From assembly GCA_018261755.1 (NCBI GenBank), contig JAGTRJ010000021.1, positions 1 through 57,861 of the forward strand: 57,861 nucleotides of DNA, written 5' to 3'. Numbering within the stretch: position 1 is the stretch's first letter; every line of letters starts with the position of its first letter. The stretch is from Burkholderiaceae bacterium (GTDB taxonomy: Bacteria > Pseudomonadota > Gammaproteobacteria > Burkholderiales > Burkholderiaceae_D). The notes under the pieces were generated by a model. It saw only the letters and a list, made by a program, of their open reading frames with translations, ran no database searches and had not been told where the DNA came from. Below are positions 9,392-18,434 of the stretch, one piece after another. A program made the translations under genes and the position numbers.

Positions 9392-10528
9392 ATGAACTTC
9401 GAAGCCTTCCTCGCCCCCTATGCCGCCTGTTCGGCCGATTCGCGCGGGAGGCGTTTCCCCGAGCAGGATTCGGCTTCGCGCACCGCATTCCAGCGCGACC
9501 GCGACCGCATCGTCCACTGCAATGCTTTCCGCAGGCTTGAATACAAGACGCAGGTGTTCGTCAATCACGAAGGTGACCTGTTCCGCACGCGGCTGACGCA
9601 CAGCCTGGAAGTGGCGCAAATCGCGCGTTCGATTGCGCGCAATCTGCGGTTGAACGAGGATCTGGTCGAAGCGATTTCACTCGCGCACGATCTGGGGCAC
9701 ACGCCGTTCGGCCACGCCGGTCAGGATGCGCTGGATGAATGCATGCGCGATTTTGGCGGCTTCGAGCATAACCTGCAAAGCCTGCGCGTGGTCGATGTGC
9801 TGGAAGAGCGCTATGGCACGTTCGACGGCTTGAATCTGACGTTCGAAACGCGCGAAGGCATCCTCAAGCACTGCGCGCTGGAAAATGCGCGGCAACTGGG
9901 AGATGTCGGTTTGCGCTTCATCGAGCGCAAGCAGCCGTCGCTGGAAGCGCAACTGGCTAATCTGGCCGATGAAATCGCCTACAACAACCACGATATCGAT
10001 GACGGCCTGCGTTCCGGTTTGCTGACCACGGCGCAACTGGACGAGGTCGATTTCTACGCCCGTCATCGGCGCGAAGTGGATGAGGCGATGCCCGGCATTG
10101 GGCCACGCCGTGCGATTCACGAAACGTTGCGGCGAATGATCAATGCGCTGATCGTCGATGTCATCCACACGTCGGAAGCGCGGATTGCAGAGGCGAAACC
10201 GCAAAGCCTTGATGATGTGCGCAGCGCCGCACCGCTGATTGCCTTTTCCGATGCGATGCGCAAGGATGCGATGCTGCTCAAGCAGTTTTTGCATGACAAC
10301 CTGTATCGCCACTATCAGGTCAACCGCATGACCGCCAAGGCGCGCCGGATTGTGGCCGAAATGTTCGCTGCCTTTACCGCCGCTCCCGGCCTGTTGCCGC
10401 CCGCCTATCGCCTGTCGCAGGCGGATGCTGTGGCCCAGGCGCGCAATGTGGCTGATTACATCGCCGGCATGACCGATCGCTATGCGGTGCGCGAACACCG
10501 GCGGCTGTTTGACATCAGCGAATCCTGA
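9392..10528 (+). CDS. dgt: dGTP triphosphohydrolase-like HD protein
   Basis: HD-domain phosphohydrolase of the Dgt family, which cleaves dNTPs to deoxynucleosides and tripolyphosphate. The 378-residue length and sequence fit the type-2 'dGTPase-like' subgroup rather than the 505-residue enterobacterial enzyme. The metal-binding HD motif is seen in [19 protein letters not shown] and in [31 protein letters not shown] supplies a later conserved Asp. It follows aroB after 9 bases and ends the pilM-dgt block. In related genomes gltB often comes next. Here the plus strand instead runs into a repeat copy and a convergent hpf. Confidence 0.92.
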   Translation: MNFEAFLAPYAACSADSRGRRFPEQDSASRTAFQRDRDRIVHCNAFRRLEYKTQVFVNHEGDLFRTRLTHSLEVAQIARSIARNLRLNEDLVEAISLAHDLGHTPFGHAGQDALDECMRDFGGFEHNLQSLRVVDVLEERYGTFDGLNLTFETREGILKHCALENARQLGDVGLRFIERKQPSLEAQLANLADEIAYNNHDIDDGLRSGLLTTAQLDEVDFYARHRREVDEAMPGIGPRRAIHETLRRMINALIVDVIHTSEARIAEAKPQSLDDVRSAAPLIAFSDAMRKDAMLLKQFLHDNLYRHYQVNRMTAKARRIVAEMFAAFTAAPGLLPPAYRLSQADAVAQARNVADYIAGMTDRYAVREHRRLFDISES

Positions 10529-10531
10529 TTT

Positions 10532-10624
10532 TCGCCGTTTGGGGCGCTAAAAAATACTGGGTGGGGTATGTTTAATGTGCCGCGGAATGTGTGGCCCAGC
10601 GGCATGTTTCGGGTAATACCCCCT
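10532..10624 (+). repeat. Dispersed intergenic structured element, copy 1 (type II)
   Basis: First of five related copies, 3' of dgt. Order of parts: hairpin CGCC/GGCG just after the dgt stop; the A-rich ATAC...GTAT hairpin at about 10554-10569; a hairpin TGCCGC (10578-10583)/GCGGCA (10599-10604); and the conserved ATACCCC end (10616-10622). That end can also pair perfectly with GGGGTAT (10563-10569), an alternative long-range stem. It shares the closing GTGGCCCAG...ATACCCCC pattern with copy 4. No ORF is inside it. Confidence 0.65.
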
Positions 10625-10670
10625 GTTTTTCAATCCGGCTTGGCTCGTCTTGAGGCAATTGCAGGCAAAC

Positions 10671-10696
10671 AAAAAGGGCGCGGAAACCGCGCCCTT
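10671..10696 (-). terminator. Rho-independent terminator of the rpoN-hpf transcript
   Basis: A perfect 10-bp stem, AAGGGCGCGG (10674-10683) with CCGCGCCCTT (10687-10696), and a 3-base loop. Read on the minus strand, it is followed by TTTTTGTTTG. It lies 24 bases after the hpf stop and between convergent hpf and dgt. Confidence 0.88.
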
Positions 10697-10719
10697 GCCA
10701 GTGGTCAAACAATGAATAA

Positions 10720-11073
10720 TCAGGATGCCGCGCCCGGTGCGGATTCAGGTATCCGCTTGATCGTTTCCCGGTCATGATCCTGCATCTTGTTCTTGTGCTT
10801 CAGCACCGTTCTGTCGAGCTTGTCGATCAAGGTGTCAATCGCGGCGTACAGATCCTGCGAAACGCTTTCCACGTGGATCGTCTTGCCGCTCAGGTTCAGG
10901 TTGATTTCCGCTCGTTGCCGCTTTTCCTTTTCCGGTAAGGTGTCAACACTCAGGATGACAGAGATATCAATAACATTATCGAAATGCCGGGTGACACGCT
11001 CCAGTTTGTTTTTGACATATTCCTTGATGGCTGGGGTCACTTCGAGATGATGTCCACTGATGGTCAGATTCAT
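10720..11073 (-). CDS. hpf: Ribosome hibernation promoting factor
   Basis: Binds the 30S decoding channel of idle ribosomes and promotes 70S inactivation or 100S dimers in stationary phase. It is a short-form protein of 117 residues (β-α-β-β-β-α fold) without the C-terminal dimerisation domain. The conserved opening [20 protein letters not shown] and the basic helix ending KHKNKMQDH are clear. It follows rpoN after about 75 bases, as in most proteobacteria. However, ptsN and hprK, which normally come next, are absent: the transcript ends in a terminator and meets dgt head-on. Confidence 0.95.
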   Translation of the reverse strand: MNLTISGHHLEVTPAIKEYVKNKLERVTRHFDNVIDISVILSVDTLPEKEKRQRAEINLNLSGKTIHVESVSQDLYAAIDTLIDKLDRTVLKHKNKMQDHDRETIKRIPESAPGAAS

Positions 11074-11149
11074 ACACTTCTCCTAATGATGGTTCCGGAC
11101 GTGTTTCTCCTGCCTTTTGCAGGCGATGCGCACGGCACCGAAAAAACAA

Positions 11150-12631
11150 CTACAGAGACTTGCGCAGGTTTACCGGTGGAATTTTCAGGGCTTCGCGGTA
11201 TTTTGCGACGGTGCGTCGCGCAATCACCATGCCCTGTTCCCCCAGCATCGCTGCGATTTTGCTGTCGGAAAAGGGATTTTTAGGGTCTTCTGCTCCTATC
11301 AATTGTTTGATCAGCTCACGTATTGCCGTCGATGATGCTTCTCCTCCCGCTTCGGTGGCGACGTGGCTGCCGAAAAAGTACTTCAACTCAAACATGCCGT
11401 GCGGGGTCAGCATGTATTTCTGCGTGGTAACACGAGAAATCGTGCTCTCATGCAAGCCTAGTGTATCAGCAATTTCGCGCAATACAAGCGGGCGCATGGC
11501 AACCGCGCCATGTGAAAAGAAATTCCTTTGACGTTCGACAATAGCTTGCGACACGCGCAGGATGGTGTCGAAGCGCTGGCGCATGTTCTTGATCAGCCAT
11601 TTCGCTTCCTGCAATTGCGAATTCAGTGTGGCATCGCCGCGGCTGTTTTTCAGGATGTTGGCGTACATCGAATTCAGCTGCAGCTTGGGCATCACATCCT
11701 GATTCAGTTCCACCAGCCAGCTATTGTTCTTGCCGCGCTTGACGATGACATCGGGCACGACCGCATCGGCCACGTCGGTCGCAAACATCGCGCCCGGATG
11801 CGGATTGCACTGGCGGATCACCACCTGCGCCTCGCGCAAATCTTCATCGTCGCAATCGAGCGCCTTTTTCAGCTTGTTGAATTCACGCTGCGCGAACAGC
11901 GGCAAATATTGCTCGACGATGGTCAGCGCCATTCTGCGCGTGACGAACGGGATGCCCGGCAGCTGGCGAATTTGCAGCGACAGGCATTCAGACACGGTAC
12001 GCGCGCCGACGCCGACCGGATCGAAGCCTTGCAGCGTTGTTAGTGCCACCGCCAGTTCTTCTAGGCTGATATCCAGTTCCGGCGGCAGCCAGGAAAGAAT
12101 GTCTGCCAGCGGTTCGGATAGAAAGCCATTGTCGTCAATGGCATCGATCAGCACCGTCAGTAGCGCCTGTTCGCGCTGGCCGCGCACGTTCAGCCTCACC
12201 TGTTCCTGCAGATGATCGCGCAGCGTCAGTTCCGGCGCTTCAAGCTGTGGTCGTGAATTCTCATCGTCCGGTGATTTGTCCGGGCGTGCCGCACCGTCGA
12301 AATCCCATTCTGCGCTGCCGCCGTCGGCATCGCCGCTGTCGGCGGATTCAAACGATGCGCCATCGGCTTCCACTTCTGGCGTCGATTCATTTTCTGCCGG
12401 CGCAGGCGTGCTGGTATTGGCCGGTGCCTGATTGATGGCGCCATCGGCCAGCAGTCGCAGCGAATGATCCAGCGGGTCGTCGAGCCGTTCGAGCAGCGGA
12501 TTGTTCTGCATGATTTGCTCGATTTCCTGCTGCAATTCCAGCGTGGACAGTTGCAGCAGACGGATCGATTGCTGCAGTTGCGGCGTCAGCGCCAAATGTT
12601 GCGACGTGCGCAGCTGTAGTGACTGTTTCAT
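11150..12631 (-). CDS. rpoN: RNA polymerase sigma-54 factor
   Basis: Alternative sigma factor for enhancer-dependent promoters (nitrogen, pili and other regulons). At 493 residues from ATG 12631 it has the normal length; an AGGAGG ribosome site lies 7 bases upstream, so the longer open frame to 12763 is rejected. The N-terminal Gln/Leu-rich activator-interaction region ([14 protein letters not shown]) is intact. An acidic linker follows at about residues 55-115. The core-binding domain, the HTH region and the C-terminal RpoN box ([15 protein letters not shown]) are all present. It lies directly after lptB, 14 bases downstream, in the standard lptA-lptB-rpoN-hpf order. Confidence 0.97.
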   Translation of the reverse strand: MKQSLQLRTSQHLALTPQLQQSIRLLQLSTLELQQEIEQIMQNNPLLERLDDPLDHSLRLLADGAINQAPANTSTPAPAENESTPEVEADGASFESADSGDADGGSAEWDFDGAARPDKSPDDENSRPQLEAPELTLRDHLQEQVRLNVRGQREQALLTVLIDAIDDNGFLSEPLADILSWLPPELDISLEELAVALTTLQGFDPVGVGARTVSECLSLQIRQLPGIPFVTRRMALTIVEQYLPLFAQREFNKLKKALDCDDEDLREAQVVIRQCNPHPGAMFATDVADAVVPDVIVKRGKNNSWLVELNQDVMPKLQLNSMYANILKNSRGDATLNSQLQEAKWLIKNMRQRFDTILRVSQAIVERQRNFFSHGAVAMRPLVLREIADTLGLHESTISRVTTQKYMLTPHGMFELKYFFGSHVATEAGGEASSTAIRELIKQLIGAEDPKNPFSDSKIAAMLGEQGMVIARRTVAKYREALKIPPVNLRKSL

Positions 12632-12645
12632 GAGCCGGCCTCCTG

Positions 12646-13389
12646 CTACATCCGGAAATGTTCGCCGAGATACACGCGCCGTACCGATTCGTCGGCGATG
12701 ATTTCGTCCGGATGTCCGCTGGCCAGCACAGCGCCCTGGTTGATGATGTAGGCGTGGTCGCAAATGCCCAGCGTTTCGCGCACGTTGTGATCGGTAATCA
12801 GGACGCCGATGCCGCGCTCCTTCAGGAAACGCACGATGCGCTGGATTTCGATCACCGCGATCGGATCGATGCCGGCAAACGGTTCGTCCAGCAGAATGAA
12901 GCGCGGATTGGTCGCGAGCGAGCGCGCGATTTCAACCCGTCGCCGTTCGCCGCCGGACAGCGACATGGCGGCACTCTCGCGCAGTTTTTCGATTTGCAGA
13001 TCAGCCAGCAAGGCATTCAGACGCTCGTCCATTTCGGCCTTCGTCAGCGGACGGCCATCCTTTTGCTGCAATTCCAGCACCGCGCGGATGTTGTTTTCGA
13101 CATTCAGCTTGCGGAATACCGACGCTTCCTGCGGCAGGTATGACAGCCCGAGCTGCGCGCGCCGGTGAATCGGCAGGCGGGTGATGTCCATGCCGTCAAG
13201 TTCGATCTGCCCGCCATCGGACGGCACCAGACCGACGATCATGTAGAACGAGGTGGTCTTGCCGGCGCCATTCGGCCCCAGCAGGCCGACGACTTCGCCA
13301 CTTTCGACGCTGAGTGACACATCATGAACCACCTGACGGCTGCCATAGGATTTTTCCAGTCCGCGGACGATCAGCGTGCTTTTTTCCAT
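12646..13389 (-). CDS. lptB: LPS export ABC transporter ATPase LptB
   Basis: Cytoplasmic ATPase that powers the LptBFG extractor moving lipopolysaccharide to the LptC-LptA bridge. It is 247 residues from ATG 13389; an upstream extension in frame is not family-like. Walker [10 protein letters not shown], the Q-loop region [12 protein letters not shown], signature [15 protein letters not shown], Walker [14 protein letters not shown] and the H-loop ITDHNVRET are complete. It is one base from lptA, so it is in the same operon. The inner-membrane partners LptF and LptG are not in the window, as usual. Confidence 0.97.
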   Translation of the reverse strand: MEKSTLIVRGLEKSYGSRQVVHDVSLSVESGEVVGLLGPNGAGKTTSFYMIVGLVPSDGGQIELDGMDITRLPIHRRAQLGLSYLPQEASVFRKLNVENNIRAVLELQQKDGRPLTKAEMDERLNALLADLQIEKLRESAAMSLSGGERRRVEIARSLATNPRFILLDEPFAGIDPIAVIEIQRIVRFLKERGIGVLITDHNVRETLGICDHAYIINQGAVLASGHPDEIIADESVRRVYLGEHFRM

Positions 13390-13390
13390 C

Positions 13391-13981
13391 TTACTGCCCC
13401 TTGTCCTTGCCGTCGGCGGATTTTTTCTTGTCTGCACGCGGTTGAATCACGACCTTCACGCGGCCGGCTCCCGGTTTGCTCTGGCCGCTGGCGGTGTTAT
13501 TGACCGAATAGAATTCCTTGCGCGCATCGTAGGAAATGAATTCGCCTTGCACTTCGTCGGTGACTTTCGTGCCTTCCAGCCGCTTCATTTTCGCCTTGGT
13601 GAAAAATTTCGTGATTTCGGTCTTGCTGTCATGCTCGATCCGTTCCGCCTGACCCTCGGTCCACAGGTTCGGTCCGCCATCGCGCTTCTGGCGGAAATGG
13701 GCCGGCGAACCGTAGACCGTGCCGATCTGGTAGCCGGAAGCGTCCTGCGTGATGACCATTTTCTGGCCGCGGATAGTCAGTGTGCCGCGCACCAGCCGCA
13801 CGTTGCCGGTAAAGGTGTTGATCTGTTTCAGATCGTCGTAATCCATGTGGTCCGCTTCGATATTTGTCGGCTGGTTCGCATCGGCTTTTTCAGCCCGGGC
13901 GCCGGTGGAAGTCAGCAGGCCGAGCGTCAGCGCCAGCAGCAGAAGGGCGGGGAACATCAGATTACGGGCGGGAGTTCGCAT
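13391..13981 (-). CDS. lptA: LPS transport periplasmic protein LptA
   Basis: Periplasmic OstA-fold protein that oligomerises into the bridge carrying LPS from LptC to LptD. It is 196 residues with a clear cleavable signal (hydrophobic stretch ending TGARAE). The jellyroll then begins at [11 protein letters not shown], followed by characteristic segments [19 protein letters not shown] and [12 protein letters not shown]. The C-terminal tail is Lys/Asp-rich, a charged extension beyond the fold. It lies between lptC and lptB in the lptCAB order. Confidence 0.95.
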   Translation of the reverse strand: MRTPARNLMFPALLLLALTLGLLTSTGARAEKADANQPTNIEADHMDYDDLKQINTFTGNVRLVRGTLTIRGQKMVITQDASGYQIGTVYGSPAHFRQKRDGGPNLWTEGQAERIEHDSKTEITKFFTKAKMKRLEGTKVTDEVQGEFISYDARKEFYSVNNTASGQSKPGAGRVKVVIQPRADKKKSADGKDKGQ

Positions 13982-14019
13982 GGTCGGGCATCTGGGTTGG
14001 TTACGGTGGTTATCGTATC

Positions 14020-14610
14020 TTATCGCTGGCCGGGCGCAAGCATCACTTTCACCTGGCCGTTCAATCTCAGTTCGCGGGTGGCATTGTTGGCGAACATGCC
14101 TACGCCAGTCATGGTCGATTTACCGCGAGTGATGGTGACCGGCTTGTCGGTCTGCGCGGTGTCATCATCAAGAAAGATCAACAGGTAGCTGGTGGACAGG
14201 TGAAACGCATCTTCTCTCGGCGTGGCTGGCCGATCCAGATGCACGTTGCCGAACATGTGCAGCTTGCTGGCGTCGTCTTCAACCCTCGCGGTGTCGGAGC
14301 GCATCGTCTGCGGCGGTTTTTTTTCATCCAGACTTTTCACCACCGGCTGTTCGATGTCGAACGAATCTTCCTTCGGATGGTGAATCATCTTCTTGCCGAT
14401 GATGTGGTATTGCGGCTGGCCTTCGGGCGACATTTTGATGAAGTTGAAATTCTCGACATGGTAATCCGGCTCGCTGCGTGGTTGCGACGGCGCCGGTGGC
14501 GCGCTGCGCTTGACGACCATGTTGACCCAGATGCTGCCAAGCGCCATGAACGTGACCAGCGACAGGATCACGATCAGGCGGAAGCGCTGGGCTGAACGGG
14601 CGCTGCTCAT
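14020..14610 (-). CDS. lptC: LPS export protein LptC
   Basis: Single-pass inner-membrane protein that receives LPS from LptBFG and passes it to LptA. It has 196 residues from ATG 14610. There is one N-terminal membrane helix (LIVILSLVTFMALGSIWVNM), then the periplasmic OstA-like jellyroll (YHVENFNFIKMSPEGQPQY). The start overlaps the kdsC stop by four bases, which settles the start over the longer open frame. It is followed after about 38 bases by lptA. Sequence conservation in LptC is low, so the assignment leans on both topology and operon context. Confidence 0.94.
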   Translation of the reverse strand: MSSARSAQRFRLIVILSLVTFMALGSIWVNMVVKRSAPPAPSQPRSEPDYHVENFNFIKMSPEGQPQYHIIGKKMIHHPKEDSFDIEQPVVKSLDEKKPPQTMRSDTARVEDDASKLHMFGNVHLDRPATPREDAFHLSTSYLLIFLDDDTAQTDKPVTITRGKSTMTGVGMFANNATRELRLNGQVKVMLAPGQR

Positions 14611-15134
14611 GACAGGAATTGCGCCAGCGCGGCGTCGTAGTTGCCCTGCGCGCGCAGGATGAATTCGCAGATTTCGCGTACGCCGCCGCCGCCGCCGCCG
14701 GCGCTGGCAACGAAATGCACGCGCTGCCTGACTTCCGGCCGCCCGTTGGCGACGCTGGCGGCAAAGCCGACCCGCGTCAGCACTGGCAGATCGATCAGGT
14801 CGTCGCCGGCGAAACCGCACTGCGGCGCGTCAAGCCCCGCCTTTGCCAGCAATTGTTCGAACGCGGCGCGCTTATCGTGCACGCCCTGCTGTACATGGTG
14901 GATGCCTAGCTCGCTGGCGCGGCGGGCGACGATGGCCGACTGGCGCGCAGTGATGATGGCGGTGGCGACGCCGGATTCCTGCAGCAGGCGGATGCCTAGT
15001 CCGTCCTGCACATTGAAACGCTTGAGGCTTTCGCCGTCGGCGCTGAAATGCAGGCCGCCATCGGTCAGCACGCCGTCGACATCGAAAATCATCAGTTTGA
15101 CTCTGGCGGCGCGTGCCGAGGCTTCGGTATGCAT
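14607..15134 (-). CDS. kdsC: KDO-8-phosphate phosphatase
   Basis: HAD-family phosphatase that converts KDO 8-phosphate to KDO for the LPS inner core. It is 175 residues from ATG 15134, which overlaps the kdsD stop (TGATG). HAD motif I is FDVDGVLTDG, with the nucleophile and acid/base Asp. Motif II lies in AIITARQS, and motifs III/IV in KRAAF and GDDLIDLPV. A Gly run (SAGGGGGGVRE) near the C-terminus is the short mobile tail segment typical of KdsC. The enzyme is a capless tetramer in known relatives. Confidence 0.95.
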   Translation of the reverse strand: MHTEASARAARVKLMIFDVDGVLTDGGLHFSADGESLKRFNVQDGLGIRLLQESGVATAIITARQSAIVARRASELGIHHVQQGVHDKRAAFEQLLAKAGLDAPQCGFAGDDLIDLPVLTRVGFAASVANGRPEVRQRVHFVASAGGGGGGVREICEFILRAQGNYDAALAQFLS

Positions 15135-16126
15135 CAGATCACCTTCGCGTGTGTCAGGTCGTGAATGTGCAGCGCGCCGACCAGCCTGCCATCGGCGTCT
15201 TCGACCAGCAACTGGTTGATGCGGTATTGTTCCAGCATGCCGACCGCATCGACCGCCAGTGCATCCGGCCCGATGCGGCGCGGATTCGGGCGCATCACGT
15301 CGGCGATTTTCAGTTGCGTGAAATCCTGCACGGTTTCGATCAGGCGGCGCAGGTCGCCGTCGGTGAACACGCCGAGGATGCGGCGTTCGGTATCGACGAT
15401 CGCGGTCATCGCCATTCCCTTGCGGGTGATTTCCAGCAGCGCCGCGGTCAGCGGCATGTCGGGCGTGACGGCCGGGATCGCATCGCCGCTGCGCATAACG
15501 TCCTTCACCAGCGTGAGCAGGCGGCGGCCAAGCGCGCCGGCCGGATGCGAGCGGGCGAAATCCTCGCGGCGGAAGCCGCGTGCATCGAGCAGCGCCACTG
15601 CCAGCGCATCGCCCAGCGCCAGCGTGGCGGTGGTGCTGGCTGTTGGCGCGAGGTTCAGTGGGCAGGCTTCCTTTTCCACCTTTACGTTCAGGTGGACATC
15701 CGCTATTTGCGCCAGGCTCGATGCCGGGTTGCCGGTCATGGCCACCAGCTTGCCGCCCATGCGCTTGATGATTGGCACGATCGACATCAGTTCGTCCGCC
15801 TCGCCGGAATACGAAATCGCGATGAACACATCCTTCGACTTGATCATGCCGAGGTCGCCATGCGCGGCTTCGGTTGGATGGATGAACATCGCCGGCGTGC
15901 CGGTCGATGCCAGCGTGGCCGCGATCTTGTTGGCGATATGACCGGACTTGCCGATGCCGGACACGACCACGCGGCCAGTGCATGTCATCAACAATTCAAC
16001 CGCTTGTGCAAAATTGCTGCCGTCGGCGGCAAAACGGTCTTTGAGCGCAAGGATGGCATCCGCCTCGATTTGCAGGGTTTCTGAAGCCATTTGCAGCGCG
16101 CGTTGCGGGTTGATGATTGCCGGCAT
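15134..16126 (-). CDS. kdsD: D-arabinose 5-phosphate isomerase
   Basis: Interconverts ribulose 5-phosphate and arabinose 5-phosphate, the first committed step toward KDO. It is 330 residues from ATG 16126 (MPAIINPQRALQ...), chosen by similarity to family starts; the frame is open to 16192. The N-terminal SIS domain carries VVSGIGKSGHIANKIAATLASTGTP and ISYSGEADEL. Two C-terminal CBS domains follow (KDVMRSGDAIPAV; VMRPNPRRIGPDA). It heads the kdsD-kdsC-lptC-lptA-lptB-rpoN-hpf operon and is divergent from the antiporter gene. Confidence 0.95.
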   Translation of the reverse strand: MPAIINPQRALQMASETLQIEADAILALKDRFAADGSNFAQAVELLMTCTGRVVVSGIGKSGHIANKIAATLASTGTPAMFIHPTEAAHGDLGMIKSKDVFIAISYSGEADELMSIVPIIKRMGGKLVAMTGNPASSLAQIADVHLNVKVEKEACPLNLAPTASTTATLALGDALAVALLDARGFRREDFARSHPAGALGRRLLTLVKDVMRSGDAIPAVTPDMPLTAALLEITRKGMAMTAIVDTERRILGVFTDGDLRRLIETVQDFTQLKIADVMRPNPRRIGPDALAVDAVGMLEQYRINQLLVEDADGRLVGALHIHDLTHAKVI

Positions 16127-16224
16127 GATTCGGGTGTGAAAACATTCAAGCCGGCAGTATAAACCGAATTCGTGAAGCAAGAAATCTGCCATGTTGCAAT
16201 GTGAATGCGTTAGAATAAAAAGAC

Positions 16225-18204
16225 ATGCCTCATCCTCTTGAATTTACTCTCATCCTGTTAGGTTTTTCCGTGCTCGGCGTGGTGGCATTTCGAATGCTGC
16301 AACTGCCGCCGATGCTCGGCTACCTGGTCGTTGGCATCATCGTCGGCCCGCATACGCCAGGCTTCGTGGCCGAGAACGAAACGGTGCGGATGCTGTCCGA
16401 ATTCGGGGTCGTGTTCCTGATGTTCTCGGTCGGGCTCGAATTTTCGCTGACCAAGCTCAAGGCGATGCGCAAGATCGTGTTCGGTCTGGGGCTGTCGCAG
16501 GTATCGCTATCGATCCTGTTCGTGATGCTGGTATGCGCGATGGCAGCCTATTTCCTGCCGCAATGGTTTTCGGTTAGCTGGCAGGCGGGACTGGCGATGG
16601 GGGCGGCGCTGTCGATGTCGTCCACCGCGATTGTGTCCAAGCTGCTGGCCGAACGGATGGAACTGGAAACCGACCACGGCCGGCGCATCTTTGGCATCCT
16701 GCTGTTCCAGGATTTGGCGCTGGTGCCGCTGCTGATTCTGGTGCCGGCGCTGGCGAACAATCCGCCGAATCTGGCGCTCACGCTCGGGCTGGCGTTCGGC
16801 AAGGCGGTCATCGCGATGCTGCTGTTGCTGTTCGTCGGGCAAAAGGTGCTGTCTTGGTGGCTGAACATCGTGGTCAAGCGGCGTTCGCAGGAACTGTTCA
16901 TGCTCAACCTGCTGCTGATCACGCTCGGCGCGGCGTGGATCACCGAAAAGGCCGGGCTGTCGCTCGAACTGGGCGCGTTCATCGTCGGCATGCTGATTTC
17001 CGAAACGCAATACAAGCATCAGGTCGAAGTCGATATCCAGTCGTTCCGCGACGTGCTGCTGGGCTTGTTCTTCATCACCATCGGCATGCTGCTGAATGTG
17101 CAGGTGGTGCTGGCCAACTGGTGGATCGTGCTGCTGCTGGTCATCGGGCCGATTGCATTCAAATTTGGCTTGATTGCGGCGCTGGCCAGATTTTTCGGCG
17201 CGCCGATGGGCACCAGCCTGCGCACTGGCCTGGCGCTGGCGCAGGCGGGCGAATTCGGCTTCGTGCTACTCAATCAGGCGGGCGGCTTGCATCTGGTCGA
17301 TGACCTGTTCATCCAGGTGCTGCTGGCGTCGATGGTGCTGTCGATGTTCGTTGCGCCCTTCCTGATCGCGCAATCCGACCGCATCGTGATGAAACTGTGT
17401 TCGAATGACTGGATGATGCAGTCGCTGGCATTGACCAACATCGCCAGCCAGACGATTGCGACCGACAAGCACGTCATCATCGCCGGTTTCGGCCGCACCG
17501 GGCAAAGCATTGCCAAGCTGCTCGATGACCATGGCATTCCCTACCACGCGCTCGACCTCGACCCGGAGCGGGTGCGCGAGGCCGGGCTGGCTGGCGCGAC
17601 CGTGTCCTATGGTGACGTGTCGCGCCGCGAAAGCCTGGTCGCGGCCGGTATCCACCGTGCGGCGGCGATGGTGATTGCGTTTGCCGAAACGCCGGCCGCG
17701 ATCAAGGTGATGCACTTCGCGCACGAACTGGCGCCGGAATTGCCTGTCATCGTGCGCAGCCAGGACGGCAGCGACTTCGAACAACTGAAGCAGGCCGGCG
17801 CGGCGGAGGTGGTGCCGGAAGCACTGGAAAGCAGCATGGTGCTGGCGCTGTTCACGATCCGCGCGCTCGGCGTGCCGACCAAGCGCGTGCTGCGCATCAT
17901 CCAGAACACGCGCAAGACGCGCTATGCATCGCTGCGCGGCTATTTTCAGGGTTCTCGTGTCGAGCCGGGGGAGGAAGTGCAGCAGCGCTTGCATTCGGTC
18001 ACCTTGCCCGAAGGCGCAGCCGCAATCGGCAAGACGCTGGACGATTTGCCGCTGGACGGGCTGGATGTGGAAGTAACCGCGGTGCGGCGTGGCAAAGCCA
18101 AGCTCGAACTCGCGCCGGGCTTGATCCTGCAGGCGGGCGATGTGCTGGTGCTGCGCGGCTCGGCGGACAGTCTGGCGTTGGCAGAAGAGGTTATCTTTGC
18201 CTGA
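16225..18204 (+). CDS. CPA2-family cation:proton antiporter (KefB/KefC/YbaL type)
   Basis: Inner-membrane monovalent cation/H+ antiporter, 659 residues. The N-terminal Na_H_exchanger domain covers about residues 5-385 with roughly a dozen membrane segments. It includes MLGYLVVGIIVGPHTPGF and the ion-path region GAALSMSSTAIVSKLLAER, plus LFQDLALVPLL. A TrkA-N/RCK nucleotide-binding domain begins near residue 415 (VIIAGFGRTGQSIAKLLD) and a TrkA-C domain ends the protein (LQAGDVLVLRGSADSL). The architecture fits glutathione-gated potassium efflux or YbaL-like systems; the exact ion is not readable. It is divergent from kdsD, a common Burkholderiales neighbour, and repeat copy 2 follows its stop after 48 bases. 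Confidence 0.9.
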   Translation: MPHPLEFTLILLGFSVLGVVAFRMLQLPPMLGYLVVGIIVGPHTPGFVAENETVRMLSEFGVVFLMFSVGLEFSLTKLKAMRKIVFGLGLSQVSLSILFVMLVCAMAAYFLPQWFSVSWQAGLAMGAALSMSSTAIVSKLLAERMELETDHGRRIFGILLFQDLALVPLLILVPALANNPPNLALTLGLAFGKAVIAMLLLLFVGQKVLSWWLNIVVKRRSQELFMLNLLLITLGAAWITEKAGLSLELGAFIVGMLISETQYKHQVEVDIQSFRDVLLGLFFITIGMLLNVQVVLANWWIVLLLVIGPIAFKFGLIAALARFFGAPMGTSLRTGLALAQAGEFGFVLLNQAGGLHLVDDLFIQVLLASMVLSMFVAPFLIAQSDRIVMKLCSNDWMMQSLALTNIASQTIATDKHVIIAGFGRTGQSIAKLLDDHGIPYHALDLDPERVREAGLAGATVSYGDVSRRESLVAAGIHRAAAMVIAFAETPAAIKVMHFAHELAPELPVIVRSQDGSDFEQLKQAGAAEVVPEALESSMVLALFTIRALGVPTKRVLRIIQNTRKTRYASLRGYFQGSRVEPGEEVQQRLHSVTLPEGAAAIGKTLDDLPLDGLDVEVTAVRRGKAKLELAPGLILQAGDVLVLRGSADSLALAEEVIFA

Positions 18205-18252
18205 GCCAGACTGCGGCCAAGCGCAGACATGCGCACGACAGGCTTCAAAGGT

Positions 18253-18372
18253 CAAAATAACTGACTAAATTGAATTTTGAGTCAGTAAGGCCAAAAAATA
18301 TACTCCGGTCAGTATTTAAAAACAGCCAGCAAAAACGTGGCCCGGTAGCATATTTTTGCTGTATACCCCTCA
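18253..18372 (+). repeat. Dispersed intergenic structured element, copy 2 (type I)
   Basis: Begins CAAAATAACTGAC. Hairpin one: ACTGACT (18260-18266)/AGTCAGT (18280-18286). Hairpin two: ATACT (18300-18304)/AGTAT (18311-18315). An A-rich linker follows, then hairpin three, GCCA (18325-18328)/TGGC (18338-18341), and the conserved TATACCCC end (18362-18369). It is nearly the same as copy 5, and the hairpin-one stem carries a compensatory T-A to C-G change between the two. Confidence 0.7.
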
Positions 18373-18381
18373 TTATTTTCC

Positions 18382-18413
18382 AAAAAAACGCCCACCGTGA
18401 GCCGCGGCGGGCG
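18382..18413 (-). terminator. Terminator of the DUF748 gene
   Basis: On the minus strand a GC-rich stem CGCCC...GGGCG (18389-18413) is followed by seven T. It lies 21 bases after the stop of the giant DUF748 gene. Confidence 0.82.
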
Positions 18414-18434
18414 TGTGCGCGGGAAGGAGCAGCG

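Noticed and set aside
12646-12763. Longer RpoN start at 12763
   Set aside because: The extension overlaps the end of lptB in another frame and is Arg/Gly-rich; the AGGAGG before 12631 fits the known start.
14607-15983. 458-residue fusion reading of kdsC with upstream sequence
   Set aside because: The first 280 residues are an off-frame shadow of kdsD; kdsC starts at 15134 with TGATG coupling.
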